Shown piece by piece: positions 46,379 through 57,202 of a DNA stretch of 64,000 bases. Below the pieces are notes generated by a model. The model searched no databases. It was not told the DNA's origin and saw nothing but the letters and a program-made list of their open reading frames with translations. The position numbers and the translations under genes are program-made. Position 1 is the first letter of the stretch. The number at the start of each line of letters is the position of its first letter. Origin of the DNA: Coptis chinensis (lineage: Eukaryota; Streptophyta; Magnoliopsida; Ranunculales; Ranunculaceae); assembly GCA_015680905.1 (NCBI GenBank), contig CM027384.1, positions 80,773,501-80,837,500 of the forward strand, read 5' to 3'.

Positions 46379-46633
46379 TGTTTGGTTTTTCCATTCTTGA
46401 TCACTCAAATTCCTATTCTTACCCCCACCTCGCCCCTTGAAGAGTAGCTAGATTTCTACTTGTTTGTTGTTTTGATGTTGTCTTTTATTATTTTTAGTAG
46501 ATAGGATGTTACGTTGTTAAATTCCGTAGTTAATTTTGACTTTTGTAGTGAAATGTTGTTTGAATGACAATATGAATATAATGTCGTTATTTTCATTGTC
46601 GCGATTAGTTAATGTTGATCCCACCTTCCCAAA

Positions 46634-46648
46634 CTGTTTGGGGTGGTG
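46634..46648 (+). promoter_or_regulatory. A2 internal PPT-like motif 2
   Basis: CTGTTTGGGGTGGTG preceded by ATCCCACCTTCCC; CCACC can pair with GGTGG. A3 has the same arrangement at 62668-62695. It lies 23 bp upstream of the TATA box at 46671. Confidence 0.5.
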
Positions 46649-46670
46649 TTATCTATTCCAAAGATGATTT

Positions 46671-47056
46671 TATATAAACTTCATTCATTCTACACTCACA
46701 ACCCACACTACACCTAATTTCCATCACTCACCTTTCACTCCCACGTTTAATGCTCTCATTTTTCAATTTTCAAGAACTCGAAGCGCTCAAGGCGCTCAGA
46801 TATTTTTTTTCACATTTTTGTCGAAAGGCCAGCAAGCTTCAGTTGAGCGCGACCAGCCAAACACTGGAATTCTAAAACTTCAGAAGCGCCCACGCTTCAA
46901 GTCAAGCGACCAGCCAAACACTGGAATTCCAAAATACAAAGAGCGACTTCAGCCTCTAGTTGGCCTTCCAGCGCCGACTCCGTGGACCCGAAAAATTCCA
47001 GTTTTCCCGAAGTTGTGCCCGGTTGTTTTGCAGTCGCTTCGGAGCGTAGTTTTGAG
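46671..47056 (+). promoter_or_regulatory. A2 putative internal promoter and leader of third ORF
   Basis: TATATAAA at 46671-46678 is followed by TTCATTCTACACTCACAA and a C/A-rich leader. A3 has TATTTAAA at 62988 followed by TTCATTCTACACTAACAAA. A 59-bp repeat with GCGACCAGCCAAACACTGG (two copies, from ~46850 and ~46906) lies in the leader. The ORF start follows at 47057. Confidence 0.45.
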
Positions 47057-47440
47057 ATGACATCTCCTATAATAATACCGTAACGCTTTTCAAAGATTTG
47101 TTCCAAAGCACTACTTATGGTGCTTGGTTTCATGAGGTGATCACACACGTAGGCTAGAACCGCTTATGGGTCTTGCTAGCAATTGTTCTTGGACTTGCCA
47201 TGCCCGCTGAAATACAAGACCCATGATGCTATTGGGTAGATAATATGCATGTCCGGAGTGGAGGTAAGTTTTAGTTTACGTTGAGTGTGTCCGCTATGTC
47301 CCAAGCAATTTAATTAGGTTAACCCCATAATGGGTGAAACTCTTATAGAGTTCGCGTCGGTTTTATTTCCTATATTAGTGCGTTCTAACATTGTTTTGAG
47401 ATGTTTCTGAATTTCCACGCTTCAATGGTATTTTTCCTAC
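47057..47440 (+). pseudogene. A2 third ORF relic (MTSPI start)
   Basis: ATGACATCTCCTATAATAAT encodes MTSPIII and then meets a stop. A3 encodes MTSPIVIPEQ at the same place. Downstream frames contain TTYGAWFHEV-like residues but no recognised domain. Function unknown. Confidence 0.35.
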
Positions 47441-47455
47441 CCTCTTTATTTACAA

Positions 47456-47492
47456 TGCTTTGAGGACAAAGCATGTTTCTTGTTTTGGGGGC
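47456..47492 (+). promoter_or_regulatory. A2 internal hairpin plus G-run (PPT-like)
   Basis: TGCTTTG-AGGA-CAAAGCA forms a 7-bp stem with AGGA loop, then TTGTTTTGGGGGC. It resembles the element's own terminal PPT region (GAGGACAAGCA to TTTAGGGG at 49051-49078). It is equivalent to A1 10178-10207. Confidence 0.5.
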
Positions 47493-48908
47493 ATAGAATC
47501 ACGTGTAATTAAGACATCCTGTTAGGATATAGATATATATAATATGCATTTGTTTTCTAGTTAAAATTTCAAAAATTTAAAAATATAAATAAATAAGTTT
47601 ATGCTATACACTTAGGAATATTGGTATTGTTTTCTTTCTCCATGCTCTTAACAATCTAGAAGTCTCACATAGTTGTTGCATCGTAATAATTGTTAGAAAC
47701 TTAGGTTAATAATAGGTAATAATCTTTGCATCTATCTATAAATATATTACATGAGTATCTATGATTGTTAGCGAGTAAGTTTCTCAAATCTAGGCTAGAG
47801 TACTTATTCTACAAATCCTGTGAGAATATAGCCTAAAGCCTTATATGAGCTAAAACATTTGAGAAATGACACAAGGGAGAAGTAAAATCCGGATAGAGAA
47901 ATCACACGTCCACTTGCTTGATCACTAAACCATATCCTAAGTGAGAATTTAGGCGCTCTTTGGATCGATATAGCCGGAAATTCAAACCTATGAATTATTT
48001 TCCGCTAGTCGCCACTCTGAGCCTTTTCTTTAGCCTTCCATAAACCACAATTCCTTTTACCCCTGCTTACAAAACAAACAAAATAAAAAAAAAAAAAGAG
48101 AATAAATCAACCTACCCAATTTAGAATAAGTCCGAGAATAGAATGAGTGAAGAAAGAAGAAGAGAAAAACACGTAAACAAACAAAAATTGTTAGTTGCTT
48201 CAGAAAATAAAGAAAAGAAGTTTCCATCCAAAGAAAAGAAAAATAGAAATAAAATAAAAACTCCAAAAAATAGAATAAAAGGGAGTCAAAAGCCAAAGAA
48301 AAGAAAAAGAAAAATATGGCTAAGGATGGAAACAAAGTATAGAAGCAAAAGAAAATAACAAGGTTTTCTCTAAGTTACATAATACGAAGACTCTATTATC
48401 TCAGACTTGTCCTTTTGAATATCCATTTCCTTCCTTCTTAAACCATCTCCTAATCCCCGTAACACCTAATAAAGACCTCTAGCTCAATTAGGAATAGGTT
48501 AGTGTGATAGTAAGTGGCGATGTGTTTGATTGACCCCGACTTCCTTGTTGTCATTGAGATTGTAAGGTAAAGTGTGCCCAATCGCATTAATCGGAGTAGC
48601 GAAACTTGAGTGGAAAAATTAGAGTATTGTTTCTTGACTATTATTGTGAGAACCTACTTAAGGACGCTATTCCGAGTTCTCAGAAACAAACCTGCTAAAC
48701 ATTTTATAGTACTACTCATTGTGTATATGTTTATTGTAGATGATAGATTATTATGCATATATTAACTTAGGTTTCTGACTTGGTTATTCTTATGTAATTG
48801 CTAGAGAGATGTATAGATAGTTGAGCATGAATAAGGAAACAATAGTTTTATTTTCTTAGTCGTTGTAGTATAGATGAAGTTTGTGAGTACCTTCACTGGA
48901 AAACTCTC
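47493..48908. other. A2 3' non-coding tail
   Basis: No gene. It contains a strongly A-rich purine tract (48070-48360), which produces a spurious Lys-rich ORF on plus and a Phe-rich ORF on minus. Otherwise AT-rich single-copy-like sequence. Confidence 0.55.
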
Positions 48909-48979
48909 ACGAGGCTATAACTCGTCCCACTAGGGAATTCCTAGTGGTTTAAGGCCTTGTTGCATATGGTCAATGCAAT
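48909..48979 (+). ncRNA. A2 3' UTR three-hairpin module
   Basis: ACGAG with CTCGT (48909-48925), CCACTAGG with CCTAGTGG (48927-48947) and TTGCAT with ATGCAA (48960-48978). The linker TTTAAGGCCTTG and the loop ATGGTxA are shared with A1, while the middle stem differs in sequence and stays complementary. Confidence 0.6.
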
Positions 48980-49054
48980 CGCACTCAGTAAAACGAGATT
49001 AGGTAGAACTCCATTTTTGGTCACTTATTCTAATTTTCTCATCTTTGCTTGAGG

Positions 49055-49081
49055 ACAAGCAAAATGTTTGTTTAGGGGTTT
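49055..49081 (+). promoter_or_regulatory. A2 polypurine tract with upstream hairpin
   Basis: ACAAGCA-AAA-TGTTTGT pairs over 7 bp with one G-U (49055-49071), then TTAGGGGTTT before the LTR at 49082. Same geometry as A1 11864-11889. Confidence 0.65.
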
Positions 49082-50483
49082 TGATAAGAGCCCAAAACTG
49101 TAGTTTTAACCCCTTAATAATCATACTTGTTAGACCAATTATGTGAATAATAAGTAAGAGTTAACACCGATTACGCGTTTTCATGCATTTCGGGCTTCAA
49201 AGTCCATTATGTGCAAAATGTGCCACTTTAGCGAGATAAAGGAGCAAAGTCGCCAGAACTTCCTCAATGCCATATCTTTGGACTCAGACCTCGGATTGAG
49301 GCCTACCTTATGTCAAAACGACCGTCTCGGAAAGAGCTTTGCAATGGTCCAAGCCTTGACCCAATCAGAGGAGCAGAAGTGGACGAAAAGTCTGTGGAAG
49401 TCAACTGCAGCTGAAGAGGCCTTTTGGATTTGAAGAATTGGGTTTTGGGCACGATTCTTCCGCCCAAAACATGGCTCCAAGCCCATGCACGATTTTTGGA
49501 TCTGAATGTATAAAAACAAAAGCTTAGCTCTTTGTTAATGGTAGATAGATAATGGTAGATTAATTAGTAGAGAATTAGGGTTCATAGCTTAGAATAGAAA
49601 GTAGCCATTAAAATAGCTTCTAGATCTAGATTTAATTGTTTTCTTTAATTAGTTTCAAATCCCTTATTAGATTAAACCTTTGAATCTTGTTCTTCATTTT
49701 GATTAGATCAATAAAGTAGTATTCTTTATCCATTTCGATTTTTGTCAATTCCAATTCTAGATCTAATTTCAATTCATGTCCTTAGTTCAATTTAGTCATT
49801 AAATTAGATTTCATTATTGTTTAATTAAATAAATTTCAATGCTTTATATTATGTTTAGTTTTAATATAAATGGAAATGATTAGCGAATGATTCAAGGCTA
49901 AACCTCCATTAGAGGGGGTTGTGAAGCCTTGATGAAAGCTTGATTCCGATTATCGTAGAGTCGTCGTATTTTCTATTCCACTCTAGAAATGATTAGTTCA
50001 CCATGAGAATGGGTTTAATTGTTCACATGCTAGTTATGAATTGGTAGAAATGCCATGTATAATTAGGGATTAGGAATAACCAATTGTCCTCCGAAGGGCG
50101 ATTCAATTCGATTACGACGATTAAATCGTTAGTGGATTAAGTTGAGTTAAGGTGGAATCAATCCCCTCTAACTCCTTATCATAGAATCAACGTAGCATTC
50201 CCCTTAGTATTCTGATAACCGACTAGTTGCATCTTGTGGGTAGTTGCATCGTAGTATAATTCCCTTCGTAAAACTCTCATTGACTTAAGAGTGACTAGTT
50301 AGACTATGAAAACAATCCATGCTAGAGAACTAGGAGTGGAACGAACTTCGTACTCCATTTAGTGCAATTCGCATCGAGAGTAGAAGCTTTGATAATAAAT
50401 CACGTAAAAGAAAAGTTTAGTTTACTTACGTTGTGGATTCGTAGTTCATTTCGTAGGTAGACTATTCATTTTACATTTTATCA
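49082..50483 (+). repeat. A2 3' LTR
   Basis: 1402 bp, TGATAAGAGCCC to TTTTATCA, followed by TSD ATGAG and then the resumed Retand repeat. ORFs called here are mirrored in the 5' LTR and in A3. Confidence 0.92.
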
Positions 50484-50488
50484 ATGAG

Positions 50489-51240
50489 CCCTTCGTTGAC
50501 GCCAATACCAGAGGGAGCCTGGAGCGAGACCAATTACTCCAGCAAGCTGTAGGGTCTGTTTGAACCCGGGGAGTGGGATGAGCCCTTCGCGGATGAGAAA
50601 TGCGAGAGACACCTGGGGCAAAGAGAGCTGCCTACACTTGGCTGTGCAACCCATCAAAGAGAGTGACAGTGGAGGGGGCGAGCCTTTCACTGACACGAGG
50701 CCCAAGCTGAGTTGCCTCAACAGGCTTTCTGAGGTAATAGGTCCAGCAGAGTAGGATGAACCCTTTGCAACCAAGAGATGCAAATGACACATGGGGCAAA
50801 GATAGTTGCCTACACCAGGCTGCGCAGCCCATCAAAGAGAGTGACAGCGGAGGGGCCAAGCCCTTTGCTAACACGAGGCCCAAGCTGAACCTGGGGCAAG
50901 CTGAGTTGCCCCAACAGGCTTTCTGAGGCAATAGGTCCAACGGAGTAGGATGAGCCCTTCGCGACCAAGAGATGCAAATGACACATAGGGCAAAGAGAGC
51001 CGCCTACATCATGCTGTGCAACCCATCAAAGAGAGGGACAATGGAGGGGGTGATCCCTTCGCTAACACAATGCCAAAAGGGGGTCTGGGGCAAGATGAGT
51101 TGCTCCAATCGGCGCTCTAAGGCCATGAGCCCTTCGCGGACAAGGTATACACATAATACTAGGGGCAAATAGAGCCGCCTTCATCAAGCTGCATTGCCAA
51201 CCCAGGCATGCTGCATGACCCAGCAGAGGCAGCAGAGTGC
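50489..51240 (+). repeat. Retand-like 3' UTR tandem repeat array, second part
   Basis: The interrupted unit resumes directly after the A2 TSD. Further units begin GAGCCCTTCGCGGATGAG or similar at about 50578, 50757, 50950 and 51127, a period of ~176-193 bp. All share the GGGGCAAAGA, CAACCCATCAAAGAGAG and AACAGGCTTTCTGAGG blocks. With the part before 20261, about six units are present. ORFs called across them are repeats of one another and not genes. Confidence 0.75.
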
Positions 51241-51505
51241 CCTAATGAGGTGTAGAAAGCTTCATGGGTGTAAACTTCAAGAGTGCACTAAAGAGAGGGC
51301 AAGGGATTGACCAGAGACATGAAAATCTATATGGGGAGATACTTTGCAATTTAAACAAGTAGATAGAGTCAAAAGATAAAAGATAACATTCACATTGGGC
51401 AAAATCAAACATCATAGTCGCAAATGAAATGGTAGCAAAATAGTCGCTAAACAAGGAGTGAAACAAATCACGAGTTTGTAACAGTGTCTTAATACAAAAA
51501 GATTT
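51241..51505. other. Intergenic segment inside the Retand-like element
   Basis: It lies between the repeat array and the end of the antisense ORF. I see no coding motif or repeat. It probably holds the shared 3' untranslated end of the sense transcript and the tail of the antisense transcript. Confidence 0.4.
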
Positions 51506-52176
51506 CTAGAGCATTTCCGAGGTGAGTTCATCAACGGTCATATCATCAGTAGCTTCCTCAATGGCTGTAGCGGTGGTCTCATCTGTGGCCGCCGCCTTGG
51601 TGGGGGTTTCTTCTATCATAGGGTGTTCTGGAATGACCTCAGTGGTCGACACTTCTTCCATTGCACCCTCAGGGGATTTGATCACCGGGGTGGCAGGCCT
51701 TTCGGGGAGAAGCCGACCTTCCTGTATGAGCCGCGCATGCTCCTCTTGAATTTTCTTGGCCACCCTCTTGTCAGCCAGGAGCTTGAAGCGGTTGCGAAGT
51801 ATAGTCATGTCTGTTTGGTGCTGTTGCAGTAATGCGACAGTAGCCTCTTGATGCTTCTGGTTGAGGGCGTCTGCAGCTTCCTTGTGTTGTTGAGTGGGGG
51901 CACCCAGATTGAGCTGGTGTTGTTGGAGGAGCACTTCCCTTTGATGGCTCAGGCGTTCGTTGACCTTATCCATGTATTGTTCGTGAGATGACTCCGCAGA
52001 CTTGAGTTCATCCTGGGCCTGGAGTTTAGCCAAATTAGCAGCTTCTAGATCCGATTGGAGGCCGGTATAGGTAGCTCTTAGGCCAGCAGGGCCGTTAAGT
52101 TCTTTCTCCAGGGATGCCACCATGGTCTTGGCATTGAAAAGGCCACATATCATGAAGGAGATATCCGGGATCACCT
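51506..52176 (-). CDS. Antisense ORF of Tat/Retand element, coiled-coil exon
   Basis: A 222-codon ORF ends at 51506. It contains IPDISFMICGLFNAKTMVAS, then ELNGPAGLRATYTGLQ, a long heptad-rich coiled coil (QSDLEAANLAKLQAQDELKS, QREVLLQQHQ and further Gln/His-rich repeats), a basic stretch (LADKRVAKKIQEEHARLIQE) and an acidic Thr/Glu tail. Extra antisense ORFs between pol and the 3' LTR are known in the Tat lineage, with unknown function. A 43-nt GT-AG segment (52177-52219 area) would join it to the upstream ORF. I cannot name a function. Confidence 0.6.
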
Positions 52177-52216
52177 AGGATCAAAGAGGAAGATAGATTA
52201 AAAAAAAAAAGTTGTA

Positions 52217-52663
52217 CCTTTTCCCAGTTGGTATACAAAGAAGTACGATGCTGATGAAACGAACCCCCGTCCGCATATGCTATGTCTTTGGGTAAGTGAG
52301 CATTATAAAATAAAGAGGAAGCTACAGCCACATTGTCCAGAGCGGAGTCTGCAGTGTTCACCCTGCGATTGCGCACCTTGAAAATAAGACATAAGTCCTT
52401 TACAGTTGCAAGCTCAGATGTCGGGCAGTAGGTGAAATTGATTCTTTGCCAGATCGATGTGGGCGGGGGGAAGAGACAGCAGGATGAAGGGGTGAAGTGA
52501 TAGGGGCAAGTTCTTCGGATGCGGAGGTCTGCTGAGTGGTAGGGGTAGGTTCTTCAGAGGCTGAGGTCCGCTGCCTCTTGGATGGAGGCTTGTCAACAGG
52601 AGCCCGCACCTCTGTGGAGGGAACCTCCTTCACCTCATCATCATTGGAATCATTGTCGAACAT
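52217..52663 (-). CDS. Antisense ORF of Tat/Retand element, N-terminal part
   Basis: The ATG at 52663 gives an acidic start (MFDNDSNDDEVKEVP), a basic KPPSKRQR that could be a nuclear localisation signal, then Ser/Pro/Thr-rich tandem SASEE repeats. A second open stretch (52376-52217) reads RNRRVNTADSALDNVAVASS to LYTNWEK and fits onto the coiled-coil exon. A short intervening segment near 52376-52410 would need splicing or represents a frame error. Its upstream region is cut by the LTR element inserted at 52682. Confidence 0.5.
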
Positions 52664-52681
52664 TTTTTGTTTGTGGATATC

Positions 52682-53456
52682 TGATAAGCACCCAAAACTG
52701 TAATATTAAACCCTGAGAGACATAGCATTTTGATCGATTATATGTTTAATAATCATGTAATAATTATATTTTCGTACTTTTGCAGATTTCCGCAGTTAAC
52801 ATGAATATAATGATAAAACATGCATCGAAGTACGGGAATACTGGAATATTTGAAGTTCCCCACTCAACCCCAGTGAAGCTCAACAAAGCCTGACTAGGGC
52901 CGAAGTTTCCAAAAGAACAAAACCAGTGCAGAATGGGTCCACATATAAAGAAGCAGCAAACTTCCGAAGCTCACATATGATAAATCTAGATGCCGATGTT
53001 GGCTAGTGAACTGCCAGAGCGACCAGGGCGACCAACTCTACGCAAAGACATAAAGTTGTAAAATTGTCAATATCAGCGCCGCCACTGGACACACTAAGTA
53101 GACCCATTCGGCGGGCCCAAAAGGCATGACGAGTCAGCATAGGCAGGTGGCAAGAGATGGTCACAAATTTGTGCCACCTTGCAATATGAGAAGACACGTA
53201 CCAATTCAAAGTTTAAATTGAATTGGGCTACAAGACAAAACCAAAAACAAAATTTGGTTTGATATGGAGAAAAAGACAAAAGCTAAAATTAAACCAGGTA
53301 AAACCAAAACTTTGCATTTCAAAGTTTTGAGTCTCGCAATTCAACAAAAGGACAAAATCTAATTAAAAGCTTCACGAGCCATCCAGCCTATATATATGAG
53401 GGGGGGGGGGGGGATCTTCAGATATTTTCCTTCAGCATTTTCATGCTTTAGCCTCA
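52682..53456 (+). repeat. Partial Athila-type LTR interrupted by A3
   Basis: It begins TGATAAGCACCCAAAACTG, the TGATAAG start shared by the other Athila LTRs here, directly after the Retand antisense ORF region. It is cut at 53456/53457 by A3. A 14-G run occurs at 53400-53413. The rest of the element should lie beyond A3. Confidence 0.6.
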
Positions 53457-54930
53457 TGATAAGAGCCTAAAACTGTAGTTTTAACCATGTAACAGGCATA
53501 CTGTTAGACCAATTATGTGAGTAATAATTAAGAGTTAACACTGATTACGTGTTTTTATGCATTTCAGGCTTCAAAGTCCATTATGTGTAGAAATGTGCTA
53601 CTTTAGCGAGATAAAGGAGCTAAGTTCGGTTAGTAAGGAGTTCCGTGATTAAAGGCCAAGATTCAAGAAGACAAAGCCTTTCTAAAGCCCGGTTAAAAGC
53701 TGAAAAGTTGACGCGGGCTGAAACAGCACACAAGTTAGCAGAACTTCTGAAGGCCGTATCTTTGGACTCAGACTCGGAATGGGGCCTACCTTATGTCAAA
53801 ACGACCGGCTCGGAAAGAGCTTTCTAATGGTCTAAGCCTTGATCTAATCAGAGGAGAAAAAGTGGACGGAAAGTCTATTGAAGCCAACTGCAGCTGAAGA
53901 GGCCTTTTTGGACTGAAAGAATTGGGTTTTGGGCCTGATTCTCTGGCCCAAAACATGGCTCCAAGCCCATGCACGATTTTTGGATCTGGACATATAAAAA
54001 CAAAAGCTTAGCTCTTTGTTAATGGTAGCTAGTTAGACCTAAAACCATATAGATAATTCTAGATCTAGTTTTCAGTAGATTAATTAAGTTTTAGTTCCAT
54101 TTTCAATTCTTGTTTTAGATTAAGTCTTTGAATCATTGTTCTTGATTGATTAGATAAATAAAATAGTTATTTCTATCAATTTCGATTTTTGTCATTTCCA
54201 TTTATAGATCTAATTTTAATTCTTGTTGATTATCATTTCGTAGTTTAAGTAGATTGAAACATTGTTAGTTAAATTAGTTAAGTTAGAATTTTAATATGAT
54301 GTGTAGTTATAATTCAATGGGAAATGATGGGTTGATGACTCAAGGCTAAAACCTCCATTAGAGGGGTTGATGAAGCCTTGATGAAAACTTAGTGGTATAG
54401 TGTAGAAGCATTGTAGAATCTATTCCACTCTAGAAGGTCGTGATTCGCCATGAGAATGGGTGGACGACCTCACATGCTAGTTAGTATTTGGTAGAAATGC
54501 CATGAACACTAGGGATTAGAACTCAAAATTCTTGCCGTAAGAATGTGAGAATCGAGATACAAGAATCTATGCTAGGTTACTAAGTTGGATTCGAGGTGGA
54601 TTCAATTCCCCTCTAATCCTTTATCTAGATTAAAAAACAATCATATTTCCATAGCATTCGTAGTTTAAATTCAACATAATCAATTTCATATTGTATCGTA
54701 GTATAACATCCTTCGTAAAGCTCTCATTAGACTTAATACCGACAAATTAGACTATAAAACATTCCATGCTAGAGAACTAGGAGTGGAACGAATTTGTTAC
54801 TCAACTTTATTTCGATAGAATTGAGAGTAGAAACTTTGATAAATATAGGCTCATAAGAAAGTTTTAGTTTACTTACGTTTTGAGTTCATCGTTCATTTCG
54901 TAGGTAAACTATTCATTTTATGTTTTATCA
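53457..54930 (+). repeat. A3 5' LTR
   Basis: 1474 bp, TGATAAGAGCCT to TTTTATCA. Same family as the A2 LTRs but diverged. It has an extra ~120 bp around 53630-53750 (contains AAGGCCAAGATTC and GCTGAAAAGTTGACG) absent from A2. The 60-codon ORF there is not a gene. Confidence 0.88.
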
Positions 54931-54932
54931 AA

Positions 54933-55563
54933 TGGCGCCGCTGCCATCTTAGTTGCACTTTAGCATTGTTTTCATAGTAGGATAAGTCATTTTTAAGTCC
55001 CATTAAACCCACCCACCCTTGTTTGATTCATAATGTGGTTATCCGTTTCAGTGTTGAAAAATTCCGCGACAAAATTACATACCGAGCGATCGCTTTATAA
55101 GGGCGCTTTACCTCTATAGCTTGGAACCTTGAGCGACCATTCCCATACCGAAAGCGACCAGCTTAAGTTATCGGAACACGGAGCGATCACTTTCTAAGCG
55201 AAGACACCATTCTAAGCCAAATTTTCCGAATTTCTATAGGTTTGTTTCAAACTTCGATTTTTAAGTTTTTCGTGTTCTAACTTGTTATTTACATCAACAC
55301 GTAAACAAGACGCTATTCATAAGCGAAGCAAGGACGCTTATCGCATTCCTTTCTTCCATACCTCGATCTCCGCTTAGAGGTTTATACTAAAATATCAAGA
55401 TTGTTTGGAGTGTTGTCGTGTTTAGACTTAGACTTGCATGAGATTAAGGTCTGGTCAGAGAAAAACACCGAACGTAATTAACCGTCAGCGTCAATAAACA
55501 AATCTATCGAGTATACCAATCACTACACCTCTAGCTACTATTCCACCAACCACACCTGACATA
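54933..55563 (+). promoter_or_regulatory. A3 primer binding site and gag leader
   Basis: TGGCGCCGCTGCC at 54933 (Asp-type). The leader contains several GAGCGAxC motifs (55083, 55131, 55153, 55181) and ends CACACCTGACATA before the gag ATG at 55564. Confidence 0.7.
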
Positions 55564-57202
55564 ATGGCTGAAGAAAGAGAGACTCCTCTCTCCGACTTTT
55601 ACAAATCCTTGAGCGATAGCCCTAAATCTTGCATCGTTTTAGCAGACCCAGTGGGGGATTTTCGAATTCCCCCAAACATATTTAATTTGTTACCCGTTTT
55701 CCATGGTTTAGACCATGAAAAACCTTATCAACACATGCGTAGGATTGAACAAGTCCTTACAACATTCCATCATCCTACGGTTGGTAATGGAACAAATTAA
55801 ACCGAGGGTATTTTCCTTCACCTTAGCCCGATAAGGCAGCTTGGTTAACTGCCTGCCGCTTAACTCTGTGGACTCGTGGGCTAAACTTGTTCAAATTGTT
55901 TATGGAACATTTTTACCCACCCCTAAAGACGGATGAGATGCTTTCCAAGATTCATTTTTTCCGACAAAATCCTCATGAATCATTTTCGAGGCTTGGAATT
56001 GTTTCACCGATCTGCTTATAGAGTGTCCACACCATAACCTAGCAAAAGACACGTTAGTACGTGCCTTTTTCAAAGGACTTCAACATCACCATAAAGAAGT
56101 CCTTGACATAATGAATGGGGGTAGTTTCCTAAGTAAAGGAGCCTCGAGGCTTACAAATTTTAGAATATCAAACTAAACGTAATAACAATTGGGGGTAGTG
56201 ATGATATCCCCCGCTACCGTTAGTTCTTCTTCAACAGCTTAAGGCGGCGGTATGTTTGAGATGAAACCCGATCTAGAACTAAAAATTTAATCGAATCTCT
56301 AACTAAAAAGGTTGAGGCTATTTCGTGCAACAAAAGCCTATCCCCGGGTCATGAATGTTAACTCCAACCCATGTATCGGCTCCTGCTTGAGTCATGAGCA
56401 CCCTAAATCCTATTGTCCTCTCGCCTATGAACAACAACAATTAGAGCAAGACAATGTTTGCTCCATTAATAGCTATCCTATTCTTAATGCCCCATGGAGA
56501 CAACATCCCAACTTTAGTTGGCGAAACAACCAACAAGTTTCACCTCCAAGGGTTAATAACCAAAATGTTAGGCAAACGAACAACTATAATCAAGCTCCAC
56601 CTAGGCAAGGACAGGGACAAAGTCAGGGAAATTATAATAATTATAACAACCAAGCACAACCACGACAAGGTTTAGCACAAGGTCAGGGTAATTATAATAG
56701 TTATAATACCAATAGAGGTATCCTTCCGGTTAACAATAGTAACTATCACAACCCACCCATAAATAATCAACGTGAGATAGTTCCAGTCGCACCACCTGTG
56801 ACTACTACACAATCACATCCGGATCGTATAGACGCCTTTATACAGGTTACCCAACAATTTTTCCAATCAATGACTCAATCAAACCAACAGATCTTACAAT
56901 CCATAAATCAGGGCATACAACAGTTAGTCCAAGAGAAAGCCCAACCAAAAGGCGTGTTTCCAGGACAAGCTATACCAAACCCTAAAACAGCAAACACAGC
57001 CTTTGAGGTAAAAGGTAATACTAGCACGGAAACTACAATCGTAGGTGATCTAAATGCCATCACCACCCTCCGTTCTGGAAGAGTGGTTGATAACAAAGTA
57101 ACTATGCCTATAGTTACCCCATCAGTACTCCCTACACCGGATATCGAACTAGATAATCGAAATAGAAACCAAGAGCCTACCAATCGTAGAGGTACCGCTT
57201 AA
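55564..57202 (+). pseudogene. gag: A3 gag, frameshifted
   Basis: Start MAEERETPLSDFYKSLSD, then PPNIFNLLPVFHGLDHEKPY of the gag core. After a stop at 55798 frames alternate through the core to 56312. The C-terminal frame (56312-57202) has CIGSCLSHEHPKSYCPL, an Asn/Gln/Tyr-rich repeat region, TQQFFQSMTQSNQQILQSIN and NAITTLRSGRVVDNK, the TLRSGR block typical of Athila gag. Similar in layout to A1 gag but a different family. Confidence 0.85.

Noticed and set aside
48057..48358. Lys-rich plus ORF and Phe-rich minus ORF
   Set aside because: Both come from an A-rich purine tract in the A2 3' tail; no domain.
51506..52174. Long minus ORF as a host gene
   Set aside because: It lies inside the Retand element where antisense ORFs are known for this lineage, and both flanks are element sequence.
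53400..53413. Poly-G run as a quadruplex element
   Set aside because: A single uninterrupted 14-G run next to a dinucleotide tract is more likely slippage or sequencing artefact.
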